Part shown: positions 59,459-64,000 of the stretch, one piece after another | Layout: the number at the start of each line of letters is the position of its first letter | How positions within the stretch are numbered: the stretch's first letter is position 1 | Source: Zychaea mexicana | Lineage: Eukaryota > Mucoromycota > Mucoromycetes > Mucorales > Lichtheimiaceae | DNA length: 64,000 nucleotides | NCBI RefSeq assembly: GCF_025766255.1 | Contig: NW_026516676.1 | Coordinates: 186,001 to 250,000, forward strand | Direction of reading: 5' to 3' | Notes under the pieces: generated by a model | What the model was told of the DNA's origin: nothing | The model's database searches: none | The model's input: only the letters and a program-made list of their open reading frames with translations | Made by a program: the position numbers and the translations under genes

Positions 59459-62096
59459 ATGCCGATTCAAGCACCTGTTGCCGAGCAAACAGCAGCGACA
59501 ACCGCGAATCGATACTCTGAAACCCACTCAATCAACAACGGCAGTTCCACGTTGAAAAAAATCAAAGTTGAATCGACAAACGACACCAACGAAGGCCAAA
59601 ATGCTGAAGGGCCGAACGCTTTAACGAAAAACGAAGAGTATGCTTAGCGACCTGTGCGGTCGAGACTGAATCAGGACTGATGCGATCTCTTTCTCACCTT
59701 GACAAAATATTATATGATAGCTATCAAAGCACATTGAATGCTTTGAATCTCCTACACCACCAGTTGAAAAAAGCAACTAAAGATATTGAAACGCTTAACA
59801 AATTGAAAAGAGAAGCGCTCGATAATCCATATGACTTTTTGGTCGATCTCAAAGAAAAGGTATGGTACGGAAGTCTACCTGAAAATATAGCATGCCATAT
59901 CTTATGTTTATTCTTTCATTCTAATAGAAATCATCTAAACGTCGCGTACCAAAACTACAAAAAATCGCATCCGTCCCTACTATTGACTGGTCCAAATATC
60001 GATTTCTGCCTGACAGTCGTATTGCAGAACAAACTGGTAAAATTTTATTTTATATTATTAAATGTTTCATTCTTGTTAAAAAACGTGAACTGTGCTAAAC
60101 AGGACATATGTTATGTAGCATATCTCGCTGCTTTGGCACAAAATATCAACAAACCATCACCAGCATATCGGGTAAGGCGGTGATAGCGGGGATATTAATG
60201 TATTCTAAAAAGTTAACTTTGCATTTGTATGGAAACCTAACGCGGTACTATTACATAGAATATCTTGGATCATGCCGGTCCATTTTATCGACAAGAACCA
60301 AATTCACCATCCGGTACAGTGAGCTATTTACAACGAGAGACAGCAAGAGTGGCTCGTACAGTTAGAGAACTACCGTCAAGGGCAGGATCGGTTTCTGATG
60401 GATCTGATCGAGAATCGGATGATGAAGGACCCAAAAACAATTCTGGCGCTGTTGGACAAGGTAAAGGAAAACGAAGGACATCAGTAGCACAGGGTGGCAC
60501 AATCACACCTAGCGAACCAGCAGAAAGTGTAGCCATCATGTGGAGACCAAGTCAAAGGTAAACAAATTTGTCTTGCAGTTTTCATGAGTTTCGCAGTCGA
60601 CTTATCAATACATGTGCGTTAGCGCTACTCCACGACTTCCCTTGCCTACGAATGATTCGGATGGGATCGATGAGATGCTGCTGGAACATGATATGGAGGT
60701 AAAATCTTGCGATTATGCATATACCTACGTGTATGTTGGTTCCCGTGTTAATGCCGTGTTACCTTTTAGCTGGAAACCAGGGCTCCGACATATAATCAAC
60801 CATGGTCCGATGAGGAACAGGTAATTGTACAATTGGATTTCAGTTATCTTTATAGTTATGTGTACACCTGCTCTAATAATAAAACGGTATTATAGCGTCG
60901 ATTGGAGGAACTACTAGAAATCTATCCTGATGAACAGGTGCAGGCTCAACGGTTCAACAAGATATCGAAGGCACTAGGGACACGGTCGGCAAGACAGGTG
61001 GCGAGTCGTGTTCAAAAATACTTTATAAAACTAGCCAAATTAGGTTTACCTGTTCCTGGGAGAGTTTCTATTCCAGTAAGTTTTTTATGCTCTCATTGGA
61101 ATATAGATGAGGAAAAATGTAGTTCTGTTTACTGAAAGATTTCATTCATTATCATTATAGCCATCTTCAACAACCAAACATTCGCGAGGTGGTGGCAACA
61201 GGCGGGGTAAAATTTCCAAAGTGAAATCGAGAGGTGGCTCCTCTAGTGCTAGTAGTAATAGTACTGCCAATACTGCTGCCGCTTCCGCTGCTTCTGTAGC
61301 AAGGACCGCAAAACCAGCAATGCGAACTTCCGGTGCGGGATATAACACTATGGTCTCTGGGGGTATCACGAACACTAGGTATGGAAAAAGGGCTAAGGAA
61401 AGGAAAGGAACAAGCATCGTGATTGACATATTAATCAAGTGAAGAAAATGTTATGCAGAATTTCAGGAGCGCATTATTTGACCACGCATGGACCACCTTC
61501 TGCTCTGATGTCTGATGATGAAGATAGCGATGTAAAACAAGCGATGCTGAACGCTACTAATCCAAAAGCGGCAATTCAGGTAACTTAAAAAGCGTAGACA
61601 TGAATATGTATGTCGTGTACTAATATGCCGTATCCATAATTAGCAAGTGGAAGGCACGGGTGGCGATCCATTATCCAGTGCATCGATTATACATGAAGGA
61701 TATGCTGTAAGTAATGATAACTATAGTAGTATGCTTACTAGACTTTTGTAACGTGTGATTTACACATGTATTATATATCCTCTAGTGTGATGGATGTGGT
61801 ACGGAACCGATTGTGGGCGTACGGTACAAGTGCACAGTTTGCGATGTCAGTGAAGAGATTGATCTCTGTAGCAAATGTATGGCAGCAGGCACTTTCCAAA
61901 ACGGTATGTTTATTACTACTTTAGGCTATATATACTGCTATTTGTTGTATATTGATGAAACCTTTTGAGTGTAGATCACCATACACCGGATCATCCTTTT
62001 GAGGCTATCCATGTAGCCAATCCGCTTCCGTACTATGCTGATAATGATTATGCCCCGAACGAATATTTGGGCGAATACAGTTATCTTGGCCTCTAG
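59459..62096 (+). CDS. ZZZ3: ZZZ3-like protein with SANT and ZZ domains
   Basis: In animals ZZZ3 is the histone-reading subunit of the ATAC acetyltransferase complex. The start is [21 protein letters not shown] coiled-coil-like exon contains [21 protein letters not shown] Ser/Gly-rich linker is followed by the SANT/Myb domain, split by an intron: [10 protein letters not shown] then [20 protein letters not shown] and [20 protein letters not shown]. Near the C-terminus comes the ZZ finger [19 protein letters not shown]...DLCSKC with [11 protein letters not shown]. About ten exons; the first splice junction and those in 60100-60600 were not resolved to the base. The stop is TAG at 62094-62096. 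Confidence 0.87.
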
Positions 62097-62427
62097 TACC
62101 ATCAGCAATAGTAATACTAGTAATTGTGTTGCATATATGTATATATTGTGTAGAATAATAGTAGCTTATAAAAATGACATATTCAGGGCATACATTCCAT
62201 ATTCAGGGTGCTTAGGAGGAGGGGGAGGTGGGTATACGAGCTTTGCGATTTGTCGTGCTATACATACATAAAAGTGAATGAGTGGCTCAAGTTCTTGGGA
62301 GAACGGGGGTTTGGCGTAATGCAAAAAAGGAAAAGAAGAGAAAATTCAAAAATGAGCACTATCACTATGTTTTAAACATACATAATAGTGCCTGTTGCTT
62401 ATGTGTAAAGACAGTTAAATTGTATGC

Positions 62428-63641
62428 TTATTGCATCGCACTATGATAATGCATGCGGTTTGCAAGGTCTATTCCGTCACGACAAACCATGGTCGATTTG
62501 CACCAGCCATCTGTAGCGAGAATATCGTCAGCAGAAATCCGGGATTGCACATTGATGTCGAGCATACGATACAATAGGCCCTGAGGACCTGACGGTATGT
62601 CGGTAAACAAAACAAAATTTCCTTGGCATTTCAAAAACTCGCGGTAACCGGCATCACTTGGGGACGCTTGTTTCCACGGCAACCCATTACGGTATACACA
62701 ATACAGAACGATCCCAGCACTCCAAATATCTGCAGCATCAAGTCGTGTAATGTTAACTGCTGAGTAAGTGCCCGAGTCTACTGTTCTTTTGCCTGTCAAA
62801 AGCAGCTCAGGAGCTATGTATGGAACCGAGCCGACTTTGTGCACATTCTGCTCCCAAGGCAGCACTGAAGTATTGTCATATGGCGTACGAAACACAGTAG
62901 CAGATCCAAAGTCAGCAATCTTGAGCTGACCCCGTGCAGTCCATAACAGATTCTCGGGTTTCACGTCACGGTGTGCAACGCCTAGCGAATGCAAATGTGA
63001 AAGGCCACGGATCAATTGCCTGAAACAACAGGCGCGTTCATATTCGCTATTCATCCTGCCATCCTTAATGCACTCAAATAAATCGCCTCCATTACACTAG
63101 ATTCAGAGAAAGCACAGCGGATATGTATACTTAGTACAATGCAGATAGTTAAGAATACACTTTGCATGAAAGATGTCTGAATACATACATATTCCATTAC
63201 TGTGCAGTATACATCCTCCTTCAGCACTAAATCTAGCGTCGTCACGATGTTGGGATGGGAACTAACCGACGAGGCGATACAGTACTCGCCTGCAATGCGT
63301 TTCATGTAGTCTTTAGCGCTCTCGCTACGTCTGCGTTTTCGAAATCGTTTGACAGCGTAGACCTTGGCGTCGCGTTTATAGATCAACACCGTGCTGTTAG
63401 ATCCTTCGCCTATTCGGCCGCATGATTCGCCATACATTTCGACTGTTTTGCGCGTTTTGTTCTTGATAGAACTGACAGGTAGTGCAGAAACGTCACTGTT
63501 GCGCAAACAATTCCAAGAACGACTTGGTGTCGGCGAAGGGGGTTGCTGACAAAGAGCTGTAACGGTTGCCGATAACTTCTGCTGCCAGCGATCATCCCTC
63601 GACGACGTTGGCGACGGCGACGGTGACGGCGGGTCAGTCAT
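62428..63641 (-). CDS. Ser/Thr protein kinase of the HAL/NPR type
   Basis: Exons 63641-63189 and 63096-62428 give 373 residues. After a Ser/Pro-rich N-terminus come the Gly-rich loop RIGEGSNSTV, catalytic Lys in VYAVKRF, the catalytic loop HRDVKPENLL and DFGSA. The APE motif region is VGSVPYIAPELL, followed by DIWSAGIVLYC and GLPWKQA. The SAKDYMKRIAGEYCIASSVS segment and overall layout fit the fungus-specific Hal4/Hal5/Npr1 family, which controls plasma-membrane transporters such as potassium uptake. Relatives are usually longer because of extended N-termini; this one is compact. A link with the NHA1 antiporter in the same window is only thematic. Confidence 0.85.
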
Positions 63642-64000
63642 TAAAGGAAGGATGAATTGGTCGCAGAAAGTACAAAGAAAAGGGAGTTCGGGGGAGAACG
63701 GCTTGTCAGAGACAGCAACAAGAATCCTTCCCTATCTCGCCAGAGCCAGAAAAGAACACGTATAAATAGCAGATTTTCAAAGTTATACTACATTAGGCTC
63801 CAAGTAGAAAATGAAGCACAGCTGCCCAATAGCACAAAGCACGCTTTTTTTTCACGACCCTGTCGTACAAAATCCCAATATAAACCCTTCATGACAATAT
63901 AGAAAAACAAGAGAATTTATTTTTCTTTCAATACAAAAACATTGAGGTGTTTTTATATCAAAAAAACATTTACTCGGTTTCGAGAACGTTACGCTCAGAA
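63642..64000. other. Promoter side of the kinase gene and window edge
   Basis: No gene was recognised in the last 360 bp. The frame at 63657-63902 is regarded as chance. Confidence 0.5.

Overview
The window is nuclear DNA from a filamentous fungus, most likely an early-diverging one (Mucoromycota, probably Mucorales). Evidence: most genes carry short GT-AG introns, many of 45-90 nt with CTAAC-type branch sites. A U11/U12-35K homologue is present, so a minor spliceosome is implied. Ascomycete and basidiomycete housekeeping orthologues (MUB1, NHA1, CEG1, SSH4/EAR1, BCS1) sit beside a ZZZ3-like gene. Transposon and repeat content is heavy.

Layout. 1-6376: two minus-strand genes, a TRAPPC8/Trs85 homologue that runs off the left edge and a MUB1/samB MYND-finger protein. 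6377-9551: no convincing gene, several microsatellites. 9552-11000: an intact solo LTR with a 5-bp target duplication, followed directly by a decayed Tc1/mariner-type (DDE_3) transposase. 10768-27640: a very large inverted repeat. Its arms are about 7.4 kb (left) and 6.4 kb (right) and nearly identical; they flank a 3.06-kb spacer that is almost filled by one Mutator-like (MULE) transposase gene. Each arm carries, from outside in: the 3' part of the DDE_3 transposon, an intact three-exon gene with a PD...GEVK nuclease-like signature, unassigned ORFs, a TATA-driven transcription unit made of an ~81-bp minisatellite (25 units left, 13 right) ending in a structured tail with AATAAA, and a 70-codon ORF. 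27640-29158: a diverged second copy of the same transposon, then simple repeats.

29159-43173: a compact block with NHA1 (Na+/H+ antiporter), NUP96 and NUP98 as two separate adjacent genes, CEG1 (mRNA guanylyltransferase) and MAP2 (methionine aminopeptidase 2). 43174-47809: gene-poor, with remnants of a decayed gene. 47810-63641: a C2H2 transcription factor, a small Gln-rich protein, an SSH4/EAR1-type SPRY/PPxY Rsp5 adaptor, BCS1, U11/U12-35K, an ACT-domain protein, a ZZZ3-like SANT+ZZ protein and a HAL/NPR-type kinase.

Most genes are independent housekeeping loci. Three themes link some of them: the nuclear pore and RNA processing (NUP98, NUP96, CEG1, U11/U12-35K), ubiquitin-ligase adaptors (MUB1 for Ubr2, SSH4/EAR1 for Rsp5), and ion homeostasis (NHA1 and a HAL-type kinase). 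The novel part is the palindromic locus. It can be read as a MULE with giant terminal arms carrying a duplicated nuclease-like cargo gene and a repeat-based transcription unit, or as an inverted duplication whose outer ends fall in two inverted DDE_3 transposons. Exon coordinates were read by eye from splice signals and frame continuity.
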